The notes below the pieces were generated by a model, which searched no databases, was not told the origin of the DNA, and saw only the letters and a program-made list of their open reading frames with translations. Positions 44,122-53,480 of a stretch of DNA of 64,000 nt are shown one piece after another. The position numbers and the translations under genes were made by a program. This stretch comes from Bacteroidota bacterium. Its GTDB lineage: Bacteria > Bacteroidota > Bacteroidia > Chitinophagales > Chitinophagaceae. Positions within the stretch are counted from its first letter, which is position 1; every line of letters begins with the position of its first letter. The stretch spans positions 1-64,000 of the forward strand of contig JAUZOE010000014.1 in assembly GCA_030706605.1 (NCBI GenBank), read 5' to 3'.

Positions 44122-45300
44122 TTATTTAAAAGCATTTAACCCGGTAATATCCATGCCTGTTATCAAAAGATGAATATCATGGGTGCCTTCATAAGTAATT
44201 ACGCTTTCCATATTCATCATATGCCGCATAACAGAATATTCACCGGTAATGCCCATTCCTCCAAGTATTTGCCGTGCTTCACGCGAGATGTTGGCTGCGA
44301 TTTCGCATGAGTTTCTTTTAGCCATACTCACTTGTTGTGGTGTGGCTTTTCCTTTATTCATCAAAACACCCAGACGCCAGTTCATCAATTGGGCTTTTGT
44401 GATTTCGGTGATCATTTCGGCGAGTTTTTTTTGTTGCAGTTGAAATCCACCGATGGGCCTGCCGAATTGAATTCTTTCTTTAGAATAACGTAAAGCCGTA
44501 TCATAACAATCCATTGCAGCGCCTAATGCTCCCCAGGCAATTCCATAGCGTGCTTTGGTAAGGCAACTCAGGGGGCCTTTTAATCCTGTTATATTGGGCA
44601 AGATATTTTCTTTAGGAACTTTTACATTATCAAAAACCAATTCACCGGTAGCGCTTGCCCGAAGGCTCCATTTGCTATGAGTAGTGGGAGTGGAAAACCC
44701 TTCCATTCCCCTTTCTACTATAAGTCCCTGAATCTCGCCTTCTTCATTTTTTGCCCATACAACTGCAACGTCAGCAAAGGGGGCATTGCTGATCCACATT
44801 TTGCTGCCATTCAGAATTACGTAATCTCCTGCATCTTTAAAATTACTTAGCATACCTCCCGGATCACTGCCATGGTCAGGTTCTGTAAGCCCAAAGCATC
44901 CAAGCCATTCGCCACTGGCTAAGCGCCGGAGATATTTATTTCTTTGAGCTTCGCTCCCAAATTCATAAATCGGGAACATTACCAATGAGCCTTGTACGCT
45001 TGCAGTACTGCGCACTCCACTATCGCCGCATTCCAATTCCTGCATCATTAGTCCATAAGAAATATAATCTAATCCTCCACCTCCATATTTAGCTGGAATG
45101 GTGGGTCCGAAGCATCCTAGATTTCCCATTTGTTTTACAATTTGTTGGGGGAATTCGGATCTTTGAGCATAGTCTTCTATAATTGGAGAAATCTCTTTTT
45201 TTACATAACTGCGAACAGTTTCCCTTATAAGTTTATGTTCCTCTGAAAGCAATTCATCAACATAAAAATAATCGGGAGATTGAAAGAGATTTTGAGACAT
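44122..45300 (-). CDS. Acyl-CoA dehydrogenase, glutaryl-CoA dehydrogenase-like
   Basis: FAD enzyme of 392 residues oxidising an acyl-CoA. The acyl-CoA dehydrogenase signatures are CFGLTEPDHGSDPGGM for FAD/substrate binding and the C-terminal QILGGMGITGEY and YEGTHDIHLLI, with the catalytic base in the latter. The N-terminus (YVDELLSEEHKLIRETV) and SGVRSTASVQGSLVM match glutaryl-CoA dehydrogenases, which also decarboxylate to crotonyl-CoA. A 3-hydroxyacyl-CoA dehydrogenase is encoded 2 kb away. Exact substrate is inferred from similarity. Confidence 0.87.
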   Translation of the reverse strand: MSQNLFQSPDYFYVDELLSEEHKLIRETVRSYVKKEISPIIEDYAQRSEFPQQIVKQMGNLGCFGPTIPAKYGGGGLDYISYGLMMQELECGDSGVRSTASVQGSLVMFPIYEFGSEAQRNKYLRRLASGEWLGCFGLTEPDHGSDPGGMLSNFKDAGDYVILNGSKMWISNAPFADVAVVWAKNEEGEIQGLIVERGMEGFSTPTTHSKWSLRASATGELVFDNVKVPKENILPNITGLKGPLSCLTKARYGIAWGALGAAMDCYDTALRYSKERIQFGRPIGGFQLQQKKLAEMITEITKAQLMNWRLGVLMNKGKATPQQVSMAKRNSCEIAANISREARQILGGMGITGEYSVMRHMMNMESVITYEGTHDIHLLITGMDITGLNAFK

Positions 45301-45416
45301 TTACAATGTTAATTAGTTAATTCACCCATTCATATTATTCTTTATCAAAGATACCATTTCATTTATCAAGCCCAATGATGAAATTTAAGAATTACCTACG
45401 CTCTTTCTGGGAAGAA

Positions 45417-46223
45417 TCAGGAGTCCAGGTAATTCTTCATTTCTGTTTGATATTGAAGAGCCATTTTTCTTGCCTCATCGGCAAAGCCGGCTGTATTGCC
45501 TGCATAAATAATGGCCCGGGAAGCATTGATTAAAAGTCCGCAGTCTTTATTTAATCCATTTTTGGAAACCTCTTGTAGGCTACCTCCCTGGAAGCCTACT
45601 CCCGGAATTAATAAAAAATGATCGGGAATAATTCTCCTGATAGTAGCTATATCATCAGCTTTTGTGGCGCCCACTACAAACATGAGATTATCTTTGGTTC
45701 CCCATCCTGCAGTTTTCCTGATTACTTCTTCATATAAAAAACCTTCGCCCAGTTTTTGTTGTTGAAAATCCTGACTTCCCTGATTACTGGTAAGCCCCAA
45801 CACGATGGTCCATTTATCTTCATATTCCAGGAAAGGTTTTATGCTGTCGCTTCCCATGTAGGGAGCTACGGTGATCGCATCAAAAGGCATTGTCTCAAAA
45901 AAAGCTTTGGCATATTGATGAGAAGTATTGCCGATATCGCCGCGCTTGGCGTCAGCAATTTTAAAATGTGTTGATGGAATATAATTAACCGTTTTTTCCA
46001 AAGCCTGCCATCCTTTAACGCCTTCAGCTTCATAGAAAGCAGTATTGATTTTGTAAGCTACACATAGATCTTTGGTGGCATCAATGATCTGTTTATTAAA
46101 TTCAAAAATAGCATCGGGGTGTGATTGTAAATGCGGAGGAATTTTTTCAATTACAGTATCGAGCCCTACGCATAGATAAGATTTTTTTTCTTTGATTTGT
46201 CGTATTAAATAGTTTCTGTTCAT
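45417..46223 (-). CDS. pyrF: Orotidine 5'-phosphate decarboxylase (type 2)
   Basis: Final enzyme of UMP synthesis (268 residues). It has the start NRNYLIRQIKEKKSYLCVGLD, the catalytic motif FKIADAKRGDIGNTS near 92, and the closing LLIPGVGFQGG and GLLINASRAIIYA with phosphate-binding glycine. The length and motif spacing are those of type 2 PyrF found in Bacteroidota, actinobacteria and others, longer than E. coli PyrF. It is monocistronic by layout. Confidence 0.92.
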   Translation of the reverse strand: MNRNYLIRQIKEKKSYLCVGLDTVIEKIPPHLQSHPDAIFEFNKQIIDATKDLCVAYKINTAFYEAEGVKGWQALEKTVNYIPSTHFKIADAKRGDIGNTSHQYAKAFFETMPFDAITVAPYMGSDSIKPFLEYEDKWTIVLGLTSNQGSQDFQQQKLGEGFLYEEVIRKTAGWGTKDNLMFVVGATKADDIATIRRIIPDHFLLIPGVGFQGGSLQEVSKNGLNKDCGLLINASRAIIYAGNTAGFADEARKMALQYQTEMKNYLDS

Positions 46224-46662
46224 TTTTTGTTCTTTTAAATCATACTTTTTTAGTAGGATCTTTTTCTATTTCACCGGCAATTTAGTAGGAATTGTGATCA
46301 TCCCTTTTTTTAAAATTGACAATAATTTGTTTCATAGTTGCTTTAGGGAGGATTTGGCTCAATTTAAAATTTTTTTTCAAACTTTACACTTCATTCCCGA
46401 AATCTTCATATTGTTGATTGGCAATATTTTCAATTATTCTTTTGAGTACATCATTAAATACGACACTCCAATTTATTTTTTAAATTCTTAAAATTTTCCA
46501 CCAATAAAATTTTAATCTTTGCTGCGATAATAAGATGAAAGTATAAAGGTAAGTAATCATTAAAACCGGGTGTGAATAAAAGAGAGAATTTAAAAGTGAA
46601 TTCAAAGAAATATCAATAAAAATACGTTGAGCATGCTCAGGGTGCAAAAGAGTAATAAAAGT
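46224..46662. other. Intergenic stretch with no recognised gene
   Basis: About 440 very AT-rich bases between pyrF and the divergent YigZ gene. Short open frames on both strands look random. No hairpin with a T-tract and no clear TAnnTTTG with -33 was found. The YigZ promoter must lie here. Confidence 0.4.
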
Positions 46663-47262
46663 ATGGATTATTATTTTTCGATAGAAACAAAAGCTGTTGC
46701 TGAATTTAAAGACAGGGGGAGTAAGTTTTTAGCCTACTCTTTTCCTGTGAAGACTACCAATGAATTTAAAAACTATTTACAGGAATTAAAGAAAGAACAT
46801 CCTAAAGCTGTTCATCATTGCTTCGCTTATAGAATAGGAATTGATGGGGATAATTTTAGAGCGAGTGATGACGGCGAACCTTCGGGCACTGCTGGCCGGC
46901 CCATACTAGGACAGATAGATTCAAAAAATCTTACTGATACTTTAATAATTGTAGTCCGGTATTTTGGCGGGACCTTGCTGGGAGTGCCTGGGCTTATCAA
47001 TGCTTATAAAACTTCAGCATCATTGGTTTTACAATGTACGCCGGTTGTTCAAAAAGCTGTTGAAATTAATTATGAATTACAGTTTAATTATACGGAAATG
47101 AACGATGTAATGCGTATTATAAAACAATATAATTGTACAGTTTATAAAAATGAGATGCAATTATTTTGTAAAGTAGAAGCGGGAATTCCCAGTAATAAAT
47201 TGGATGAAATTGTAGCCTCTCTAGAGGATGTAAAAAACCTGGAATTGAATATTTTGAATTAA
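46663..47262 (+). CDS. YigZ/IMPACT family protein
   Basis: A 199-residue protein from the ATG beginning MDYYFSIETKAV, which I prefer to the earlier TTG or ATG because family members start there. It has an N-terminal UPF0029/IMPACT domain with HHCFAYRIG near residue 55 and SDDGEPSGTAGRPIL, which is the family signature, then YFGGTLLGVPGLI. A C-terminal ferredoxin-like DUF1949 follows. In eukaryotes IMPACT modulates the translation control kinase GCN2; the bacterial role is not established. Confidence 0.87.
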   Translation: MDYYFSIETKAVAEFKDRGSKFLAYSFPVKTTNEFKNYLQELKKEHPKAVHHCFAYRIGIDGDNFRASDDGEPSGTAGRPILGQIDSKNLTDTLIIVVRYFGGTLLGVPGLINAYKTSASLVLQCTPVVQKAVEINYELQFNYTEMNDVMRIIKQYNCTVYKNEMQLFCKVEAGIPSNKLDEIVASLEDVKNLELNILN

Positions 47263-47307
47263 AATTTTTTGAGTGAGTAACCGGAAAGAAATGTTTTTTT
47301 GAAAATG

Positions 47308-48207
47308 CTATTTCTTACTGAATCTTTCACTCACCACCAGTTCTTTATTTCCCCTGGTATATTTATAAAAACCTTCTCCAGTTTTAATTCCCAGGACATT
47401 GGCATTTACCATGTTGGTAAGTAGTGGGCAGGGGGCATATTTGGGATTGCCAAAGTCCTCCTGCATTATTTTTAAAATAGAATAACAAACGTCAAGCCCG
47501 ATGAAATCTGCTAACTGCAAAGGTCCCATAGGATGAGCCATACCTGATTTCATAATGGTATCAATTTCTTCTACGCCTGCTACATTTTCATAAAGGCTGA
47601 AAATAGCTTCATTGATCATGGGCATCAAAATTCTATTGGCAATAAAACCAGGAAAATCGTTCACTTCACAGGGCATTTTTCCTACCTGCCTGGAAAGTTC
47701 AATTATTATTTTGGATACCTCTTTGCCAGTGGCATATCCATTAATTATTTCTACCAATTTCATTACAGGTACAGGATTCATAAAATGCATGCCAATTACA
47801 TGAGAAGGCTGTTTTGTAACTGATGCAATTTTGGTAATAGAAACAGAGGATGTATTGGTAGCGAGTATTGTATTTTCAGGAACGGCTTCATTGATCTCCC
47901 TAAAAATTTTTAATTTTAAATCTAAATTTTCAGTAACGGCTTCTATCACCAGGTCAGCATCTTTTACTCCTGGGGATAGCGAAGTAAAAGTTGAAATATT
48001 TTCAATTGTTTTATTTTTTATTGTTTCCGAGATGATATTTTTTGTTACTTGCCTGTCAAGATTTTTTTTAATTTCTGTAATCGCTTTATCTAATTGAGTC
48101 GGGGAAATGTCAATAAGATTAACCCGGAAATTATTTTGGGCAAATACATGAGCAATTCCATTGCCCATAGTGCCGGCACCAATCACTGCAATATTTTTGA
48201 TCGTCAT
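47308..48207 (-). CDS. 3-hydroxyacyl-CoA (3-hydroxybutyryl-CoA) dehydrogenase
   Basis: NAD-linked dehydrogenase of 299 residues. It has the Rossmann start VIGAGTMGNGIAHVFA, TNTSSVSITKIAS, and the catalytic HFMNPVPVMKLVEII with active-site His. The C-terminal dimer domain has NDFPGFIANRILMPM and GLDVCYSIL. Its size is that of single-domain short 3-hydroxybutyryl-CoA dehydrogenases. It could act in butyrate or fatty-acid metabolism and could follow crotonyl-CoA made by the acyl-CoA dehydrogenase (inference). Confidence 0.9.
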   Translation of the reverse strand: MTIKNIAVIGAGTMGNGIAHVFAQNNFRVNLIDISPTQLDKAITEIKKNLDRQVTKNIISETIKNKTIENISTFTSLSPGVKDADLVIEAVTENLDLKLKIFREINEAVPENTILATNTSSVSITKIASVTKQPSHVIGMHFMNPVPVMKLVEIINGYATGKEVSKIIIELSRQVGKMPCEVNDFPGFIANRILMPMINEAIFSLYENVAGVEEIDTIMKSGMAHPMGPLQLADFIGLDVCYSILKIMQEDFGNPKYAPCPLLTNMVNANVLGIKTGEGFYKYTRGNKELVVSERFSKK

Positions 48208-48340
48208 AATTTATTTTTAGGATAATCAACACAAATGTAAAATTTTAAGTTGGAGGATTACTTAAAACTGCTGGGAATTATGGTATCGGAACCTGTATAT
48301 TGATTAATCAAAGTATTTGGGATGAAGGGTATTACAAAAA

Positions 48341-48997
48341 TTAGTAGTCAGAACCTGATTTTTTATTTTTAAAATCACCCCTTTTCCATGCTTTAATAAA
48401 TTCTGCCCAGGCAAGCGGGTTAAAGATATTTTGTGGTGGAAGCTGGCCGGCTGAGTAATATTTCTGGGCATTTTGTTTAAGATAATAATTTGTAGCCTCG
48501 CGCCCATCTCGCGGGTATGCTGCCATCAATGCCCGCAGATTTTCTGTAGAAAGGTTCCTGCGGGCAATTTCCTGCTCATCATTGGGCACCTGGGTATTTA
48601 CAAAATCTCTTTCAAATTCTTCTCTTGTAGGTCGTTTTTTAATAATAGTGGCCGGAAGATAAACAGTGTCCTGGACCATCAGTTGTATTATACTTTGCTG
48701 GTTGCCATCCAGAGTGGTAGGTATTTTTACAAGTTTGGGCTTGTAACCCACGCTGGTAAATTCTATTTCGTCGCCTTTGAGCACAACAATTGAAAAAACA
48801 CCCTGGTCATTAGATAAGGTTCCCTGGTTTCTTCCTTTTACCATAATACTTACAGAGGGCAAGGCTTGTAGGCTATCAGCCGACATCACTACACCATATA
48901 ACTGAACAACCGAATCTTTATAAGTTTCAAACTGCGCTTTCAGGGCTACAGGGAATACGAATAAGAAAAATAAAAAATATAGTATAATTTTTTTCAT
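48341..48997 (-). CDS. Exported protein with CarboxypepD_reg-like domain
   Basis: A 218-residue protein with a signal peptide (ILYFLFFLFVFPVALKAQ). A beta-sandwich of the carboxypeptidase-regulatory-like type follows (LYGVVMSADSLQALPSVSI; GTLSNDQGVFSIVVL; IEFTSVGYK). The rest, after about residue 120, is a charged helical region (RPTREEFERDFVNTQVP; ALMAAYPRDG) with no known domain. Such proteins are common on the Bacteroidota surface or periplasm. No TonB-dependent transporter is adjacent. Function unknown. Confidence 0.72.
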   Translation of the reverse strand: MKKIILYFLFFLFVFPVALKAQFETYKDSVVQLYGVVMSADSLQALPSVSIMVKGRNQGTLSNDQGVFSIVVLKGDEIEFTSVGYKPKLVKIPTTLDGNQQSIIQLMVQDTVYLPATIIKKRPTREEFERDFVNTQVPNDEQEIARRNLSTENLRALMAAYPRDGREATNYYLKQNAQKYYSAGQLPPQNIFNPLAWAEFIKAWKRGDFKNKKSGSDY

Positions 48998-49070
48998 GCA
49001 CTAAAAGCTAAAGTTCAAATATAATTATTAAAATACCTTGATTTTAAAACAAAGTAAGGTTATCAATGTT

Positions 49071-49078
49071 TAAATTTG
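49071..49078 (+). promoter_or_regulatory. Candidate -7 element TAAATTTG for mrp
   Basis: Exact TAnnTTTG, followed by C, 34 bases before the mrp ATG. No clear -33 TTTG is at the proper distance. Confidence 0.42.
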
Positions 49079-49112
49079 CGTATAACATTCTCTTTTAACA
49101 AAAAATTGAACC

Positions 49113-50213
49113 ATGACTGAAAATGATATATTGGATGCGCTTCGAACAGTAGAAGAACCCGACTTGAAAAAAGATATTATTACATTGAATATGGTGAATG
49201 ATATTAAGATTGATAATAATTCAGTTTCGTTTACAATAGTGCTTACTACACCTGCGTGCCCGCTGAAAGATAAAATAAAAAATGATTGTGTAAAAGCAAT
49301 ACGGTTAATTAATGAAAAAGCTGAAGTGATCGTAAATTTCTCCAGCAATACTTCTTCTTTACGAAAAGATAAAAAAGATTTATTGAAAGGGGTTAAAAAT
49401 ATTATTGCCGTAGTAAGTGGTAAAGGTGGTGTGGGCAAAAGTACCGTTGCTTCTAACCTGGCTTTGGCTATAGCCGAAAGCGGTGCAAAGGTCGGTTTGA
49501 TGGATGCTGATATTTACGGGCCAAGCGTGCACATTATGTTTGGCGTAAGGGGAGAAAGACCTCAAATGCGGGATGTGGATGGAAAAGGGATGATAGTGCC
49601 CATTAACCGATATGGAATAAAATTGATGAGTATTGGTTTGCTGGTAGATGAAAAGCAAGCTGTAGTTTGGCGAGGCCCTATGGTGAGCAGTGCTATCAGG
49701 CAATTTGTTTCTGATGTAGACTGGGGCGACCTGGATTATTTAATTATAGACATGCCTCCTGGTACCGGAGATATTCACCTGACTATTGTGCAAACAGTTC
49801 CTGTTACAGGTGTCATAGTCGTTACCACTCCGCAATTGGTAGCGCTTGCTGATGCAAAAAAAGGAATTGCCATGTTTGGCCAGGGGGGAGTGAAAGTTCC
49901 CGTAATAGGGCTTGTAGAGAACATGAGTTATTTTACCCCTGCAGAATTACCTGGTAATAAATATTATATTTTTGGTAAGGAAGGTGGTAAGAAACTGGCT
50001 GATGAATTTGACATTCCATTCCTTGGTGAAATACCCCTGGTGCAATCTATACGCGAAGGTGGAGATGCGGGAATACCGGTAATGATCAGCGATGATATGA
50101 TTTCTAAAAATGCCTTTATGGAATTCAGTGATAATGCAATCAGGGGAATAGCCATGCGAAATGCGGAATTACCAGTGACAGAAGTGACAGAAATTCTTGA
50201 AGAAGTAAAATAA
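49113..50213 (+). CDS. mrp: Mrp/NBP35 iron-sulfur carrier ATPase
   Basis: Cytosolic Fe-S cluster carrier of 366 residues. An N-terminal MIP18/DUF59 domain (LDALRTVEEPDLKKDI; TTPACPLKD) is fused to a ParA-like ATPase with deviant Walker A GKGGVGKSTVASNLA near residue 109, VGLMDADIYGPSVH and the IIDMPPGTGD Walker B-like motif. The VENMSYFTP segment is the region where Mrp proteins usually place CPHC; here a paired cysteine is not obvious, which may affect cluster binding. It converges with ribD. Confidence 0.9.
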   Translation: MTENDILDALRTVEEPDLKKDIITLNMVNDIKIDNNSVSFTIVLTTPACPLKDKIKNDCVKAIRLINEKAEVIVNFSSNTSSLRKDKKDLLKGVKNIIAVVSGKGGVGKSTVASNLALAIAESGAKVGLMDADIYGPSVHIMFGVRGERPQMRDVDGKGMIVPINRYGIKLMSIGLLVDEKQAVVWRGPMVSSAIRQFVSDVDWGDLDYLIIDMPPGTGDIHLTIVQTVPVTGVIVVTTPQLVALADAKKGIAMFGQGGVKVPVIGLVENMSYFTPAELPGNKYYIFGKEGGKKLADEFDIPFLGEIPLVQSIREGGDAGIPVMISDDMISKNAFMEFSDNAIRGIAMRNAELPVTEVTEILEEVK

Positions 50214-50215
50214 AT

Positions 50216-50279
50216 TTATTACCGGTTATTTTTGTTTCTTAAAAATGAAAATATCCGGATTTATTTTTTCCGGTAATAA
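50216..50279. terminator. Inverted repeat between mrp and ribD
   Basis: A perfect 10-base inverted repeat (TTATTACCGG at 50216-50225, CCGGTAATAA at 50270-50279) 44 bases apart, spanning the convergent gene ends and the last codons of ribD. It could fold as a bidirectional terminator or mRNA end, though the loop is long and there is no close T-tract. Confidence 0.4.
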
Positions 50280-51328
50280 CTTATCAAATCACTAAAATAT
50301 CTTTCCTGTTTTTTTAAAGTAGCATTAGTCAATCCAGGCGATGCAAGCCCGTTTTCAATTATTAATTCCTGATTTATTATTATCCTGGCTTCGTCCCATA
50401 AACCAGAGTCAATAAAAGATTGTAGGGTTTTGGTCCCACCTTCTATTAATACACTTTGGATGTTGTTCTCAAAAAGGGAATTCAGTAATTGTTCGACGAA
50501 ATCAGAAGTTTCCAATTTTATATGTCGAATATTATTTTCAATGGAATTTTTGTGAAAATTGAAAATAATTGTTTGAGCATCTCTGTTAAATATTTCCAGG
50601 TTGGAAGGCAATTTATTTTCTGTGTCAATTACTATTCTTACCGGATTATTTCCTTCCCACAATCTTGTGGTTAATGCGGGATTGTCTTTTAATGCAGTAT
50701 TGGTTCCCACCAAAATGGCTGCTTCTTCGCTGCGCCACTGATGTACAATCCGGTTGCTGTACTCATTGCTGATTAAAATTCTTTTTCTATCCAGTGAACC
50801 TGTTTTTCCATTGGCGCTCTGCGCCCATTTTAAAATAATGTAGGGTCGGATTTTTTGATGAAATGTAAAAAAACGTTTATTCAATTCTTTGCATTCATTT
50901 TCCAAAACGCCCAGGACGACTCCTGTACCTGCATTCTGTAATTTTGCTAGTCCTTTACCGGCTACTTCCTTGTAAATATCTTTACAGCCGATCACCACTT
51001 TTTTTATGTTATTTTTTATGATAAGGTCGACGCAGGGAGGTGTTTTTCCATAATGCGAACAAGGCTCCAGCGAAACATAGAGCGAACTTTTTTCTATCAA
51101 TGCCTTGTTCTCATCTGCTACGCTATTGATGCAATTGACCTCAGCATGTGGCTCGCCGTATTTTTTATGATAGCCTTCTCCTATAATTTTATCTTCATAA
51201 ACCAGTACAGCTCCTACCATAGGGTTGGGTGCTACTTGCCCGGCAGCCAGTTTGGCCAATTCAATACAACGGCTCATATATTTTTCGGGAATAGTCAAAT
51301 TATAATAGTTTACAATTAATTGCTTCAC
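50261..51328 (-). CDS. ribD: Riboflavin biosynthesis deaminase/reductase RibD
   Basis: Bifunctional enzyme of riboflavin synthesis (355 residues from the GTG at 51328). The N-terminal deaminase carries the zinc site HAEVNC and EPCSHYGKTPPC (residues about 60-95). The C-terminal reductase (from about 165) has ALKDNPALTTR and VLIEGGTKTLQSF. The start is uncertain: TTG at 51298 gives TIPEKYMSRCIELA, close to common RibD starts, and ATG at 51277 begins MSRCIELA but would lose conserved residues. It is transcribed away from prmC. Confidence 0.9.
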   Translation of the reverse strand: MKQLIVNYYNLTIPEKYMSRCIELAKLAAGQVAPNPMVGAVLVYEDKIIGEGYHKKYGEPHAEVNCINSVADENKALIEKSSLYVSLEPCSHYGKTPPCVDLIIKNNIKKVVIGCKDIYKEVAGKGLAKLQNAGTGVVLGVLENECKELNKRFFTFHQKIRPYIILKWAQSANGKTGSLDRKRILISNEYSNRIVHQWRSEEAAILVGTNTALKDNPALTTRLWEGNNPVRIVIDTENKLPSNLEIFNRDAQTIIFNFHKNSIENNIRHIKLETSDFVEQLLNSLFENNIQSVLIEGGTKTLQSFIDSGLWDEARIIINQELIIENGLASPGLTNATLKKQERYFSDLISYYRKK

Positions 51329-51336
51329 AAAATAAT

Positions 51337-51344
51337 TAAGTTTG
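51337..51344 (+). promoter_or_regulatory. Candidate -7 element TAAGTTTG for prmC
   Basis: Exact TAnnTTTG, followed by C, ending only 5 bases before the prmC ATG at 51350. If active, transcription would begin at or near the start codon, giving a leaderless mRNA. No clear -33 TTTG at 19-21 bases. Confidence 0.4.
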
Positions 51345-51349
51345 CGCTA

Positions 51350-52228
51350 ATGACAACGGCACAGGCATATATTGATTTTAAAAAGGAGTTGCAGGTACTG
51401 TATTCTGACCGCGAAGCCGATAATATCACTGATTGGATTTTTGAGAATGTTACCAGCTTCAAAAAGTGGGAGAGGAGGGGCAACCCGCATTTTGAATTAG
51501 CAGAAGTTCATGTAAACCAATTAGAGAAATATTTGAAGGAACTATTGCAGCATAAGCCAGTACAATATGTTTTAAACGAAGCCTGGTTTTATAAAATGAA
51601 ATTCTTTGTAAATGAAAATGTACTTATTCCGCGTCCCGAAACTGAAGAGTTGGTAGAATGGGTGGTTATGGACGCAAAAAGTATTAGGTTAAATAATGCT
51701 GATAAAAAAAATATTAGGATTATTGATATAGGTACTGGGAGCGGCTGTATTCCGGTTTCATTAATGAAAGAATTGCCTGGTGCGGATGTTACTGCAATAG
51801 ATGTAAGTGAAAAAGCATTGATGGTTGCGAAAAGAAATGCAGATGAACTTAATTCAATAATTTATTTTTTACAGATTGATTTTTTAAATGAAAATGAATG
51901 GGATTCTTTCAGCCAATATGATATTATTGTTAGCAATCCGCCTTACATTCCTGTAAAAGAAAAATCAATTTTGTCAAAAAATGTTTCGGATTTCGAACCG
52001 GGAATGGCATTATTTGTTGAGGATAAGGCACCTTTTATTTTTTATGAAAAAATTGCCGCATTTTCCAAAATACATTTAAAAGAAAAAGGAATCATTTATG
52101 TGGAAGTGCATGAAGAATATGCAGAAGACGTAAGGTGCATCTTTGAAAAAGCGAATCTTCATTCAATTATCAAAAAAGATATTTATGGAAAACAGAGAAT
52201 GATAAAGGCTATAAAACAAAGCTTTTAA
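51350..52228 (+). CDS. prmC: Release factor N5-glutamine methyltransferase
   Basis: Cytosolic enzyme that methylates the GGQ glutamine of peptide release factors (292 residues). The start is ATG at 51350 (MTTAQAYIDFKKEL) rather than the preceding TTG. It has PRPETEELVEWVV, IDIGTGSGCIPVSL near 135 for SAM, the AIDVSEKAL acidic loop, and the catalytic VSNPPYIPVKE near 205. The stop shares TTAA with the convergent exbD stop. It is a housekeeping gene without visible partners. Confidence 0.91.
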   Translation: MTTAQAYIDFKKELQVLYSDREADNITDWIFENVTSFKKWERRGNPHFELAEVHVNQLEKYLKELLQHKPVQYVLNEAWFYKMKFFVNENVLIPRPETEELVEWVVMDAKSIRLNNADKKNIRIIDIGTGSGCIPVSLMKELPGADVTAIDVSEKALMVAKRNADELNSIIYFLQIDFLNENEWDSFSQYDIIVSNPPYIPVKEKSILSKNVSDFEPGMALFVEDKAPFIFYEKIAAFSKIHLKEKGIIYVEVHEEYAEDVRCIFEKANLHSIIKKDIYGKQRMIKAIKQSF

Positions 52229-52623
52229 TTTTTTACAGATGCCGAAGTAGTGGCACCCAGTTTTTTGGCCACCTGCATTACCCTTACAATATCGCCCCAA
52301 CTTACTACCGAGTCGGCATTAATTACCACGGCAGGCTTGGTGCTATCACCTATATGTAAACGGCCTTTTAGCATGGATTCGAGAGAATCAAAAACGATTT
52401 TCTGCTGTCCAAGATAAATGTCCCGGTTTTTATCAATACTTACGATAACACTTTGCTTGGCTTTTGTTTCGCTGCTGGCACGGGGATTACTTACTTTTAT
52501 TACATTGGGATTAGCCATTGTAGAAATAATCAAAAAGAAGAACATAAGGATAAACAGGATATCATTCAGAGGGCCTGTGTCCAGTTCTGTATCGTCATTT
52601 TTAAATCTTTTTCTGATGCTCAC
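52225..52623 (-). CDS. exbD: ExbD/TolR-family biopolymer transport protein
   Basis: A 132-residue inner-membrane protein with one helix (LNDILFILMFFFLIISTMA) that carries the conserved proton-path Asp in LND. The rest is a periplasmic domain (KQSVIVSIDKNRDIYLGQQ; KPAVVINADSVVSWGDIVRVM). It works with the ExbB homologue encoded 73 bases upstream to energise TonB or Tol-type outer-membrane transport. Bacteroidota genomes often carry several such pairs. No TonB is adjacent. Confidence 0.88.
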   Translation of the reverse strand: MSIRKRFKNDDTELDTGPLNDILFILMFFFLIISTMANPNVIKVSNPRASSETKAKQSVIVSIDKNRDIYLGQQKIVFDSLESMLKGRLHIGDSTKPAVVINADSVVSWGDIVRVMQVAKKLGATTSASVKN

Positions 52624-52696
52624 CCGATATTTTTTTTAATGTTGGATAAAAGTAAAATTTTATTCAGATTGCCAATTGTCAATTATCTACTATTGA

Positions 52697-53374
52697 CTAT
52701 TTCGTAGGTTCCTGTAAAATATCTACAAAATCAGCGCTGGCAATTTCCATTTTATTTTCAATACGATTGATTTGCGCAGCAAGATAACTATGACCAATAT
52801 ACGCTAAAATACCTATGATCAATCCGGTAGCTGAGGTAATCATTTTAATATAAATACCGTCAGCAATGGTATTGGGCGTATATTCTGTACTGGCAGCTAT
52901 TCCTTTGAATAAGGCAAGCATTCCTATAATAGTTCCCAGGAATCCAAACAAAGGAGCTATACGGGCTACAATAGATATAATGGAAAGATTTTTTTCTAGC
53001 TTATACAGTTCCAGCGCACCCACATTGTCCATACTTTTTTCAATGGCATCAATAGGTTTGCCTATCCTCTGTATGCCTTTGTCAATAATACGGGCCACAG
53101 GGTTGTCATTATTTTTTGAAAAACTCCTGGCTGCAGTAACATTGCCGGTTATAATATGATCACGTATAATGCGCATGAAGTTGTCGTCAATTTTTGATGC
53201 CCTGTTGATGGCAATCAATCTTTCGAAAAAGAAATAAACAGCTCCTACAAAAAGGATTGCCAGGGGTATCATAATAACACCACCGCTTACGAGTACTTCC
53301 CATAAGTTTTGAGCTTTGGGAGCAGCAGCCTGGGTTACTGCACTTGAATCGATCTGAAGAAAAAATAATTCCAT
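52697..53374 (-). CDS. exbB: MotA/TolQ/ExbB proton channel protein
   Basis: A 225-residue inner-membrane protein of the ExbB/TolQ/MotA family. Three helices are seen: GGVIMIPLAILFVGAVYFFF, APLFGFLGTIIGMLALFKGI (the conserved GTIIGM region) and MITSATGLIIGILAYIGHSYL. The stator function pairs with the ExbD homologue downstream. The N-terminal 20 residues are extracellular and Ala/Gln-rich. The two genes are probably cotranscribed. Confidence 0.9.
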   Translation of the reverse strand: MELFFLQIDSSAVTQAAAPKAQNLWEVLVSGGVIMIPLAILFVGAVYFFFERLIAINRASKIDDNFMRIIRDHIITGNVTAARSFSKNNDNPVARIIDKGIQRIGKPIDAIEKSMDNVGALELYKLEKNLSIISIVARIAPLFGFLGTIIGMLALFKGIAASTEYTPNTIADGIYIKMITSATGLIIGILAYIGHSYLAAQINRIENKMEIASADFVDILQEPTK

Positions 53375-53480
53375 TTATTAAGGTTTGGTGACAAATGTAA
53401 AAAGTAATTTTATAAATGAAGGATGAATAAAATTGAAATGCAAACTTTAACTTAATTGTTAAAAAGAGCTTTCTTTTTCT

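Noticed and set aside
46294-46491. 65-residue plus-strand frame between pyrF and YigZ
   Set aside because: Very AT-rich hydrophobic translation (Ile/Phe) typical of random frames; no signal, motif or context.
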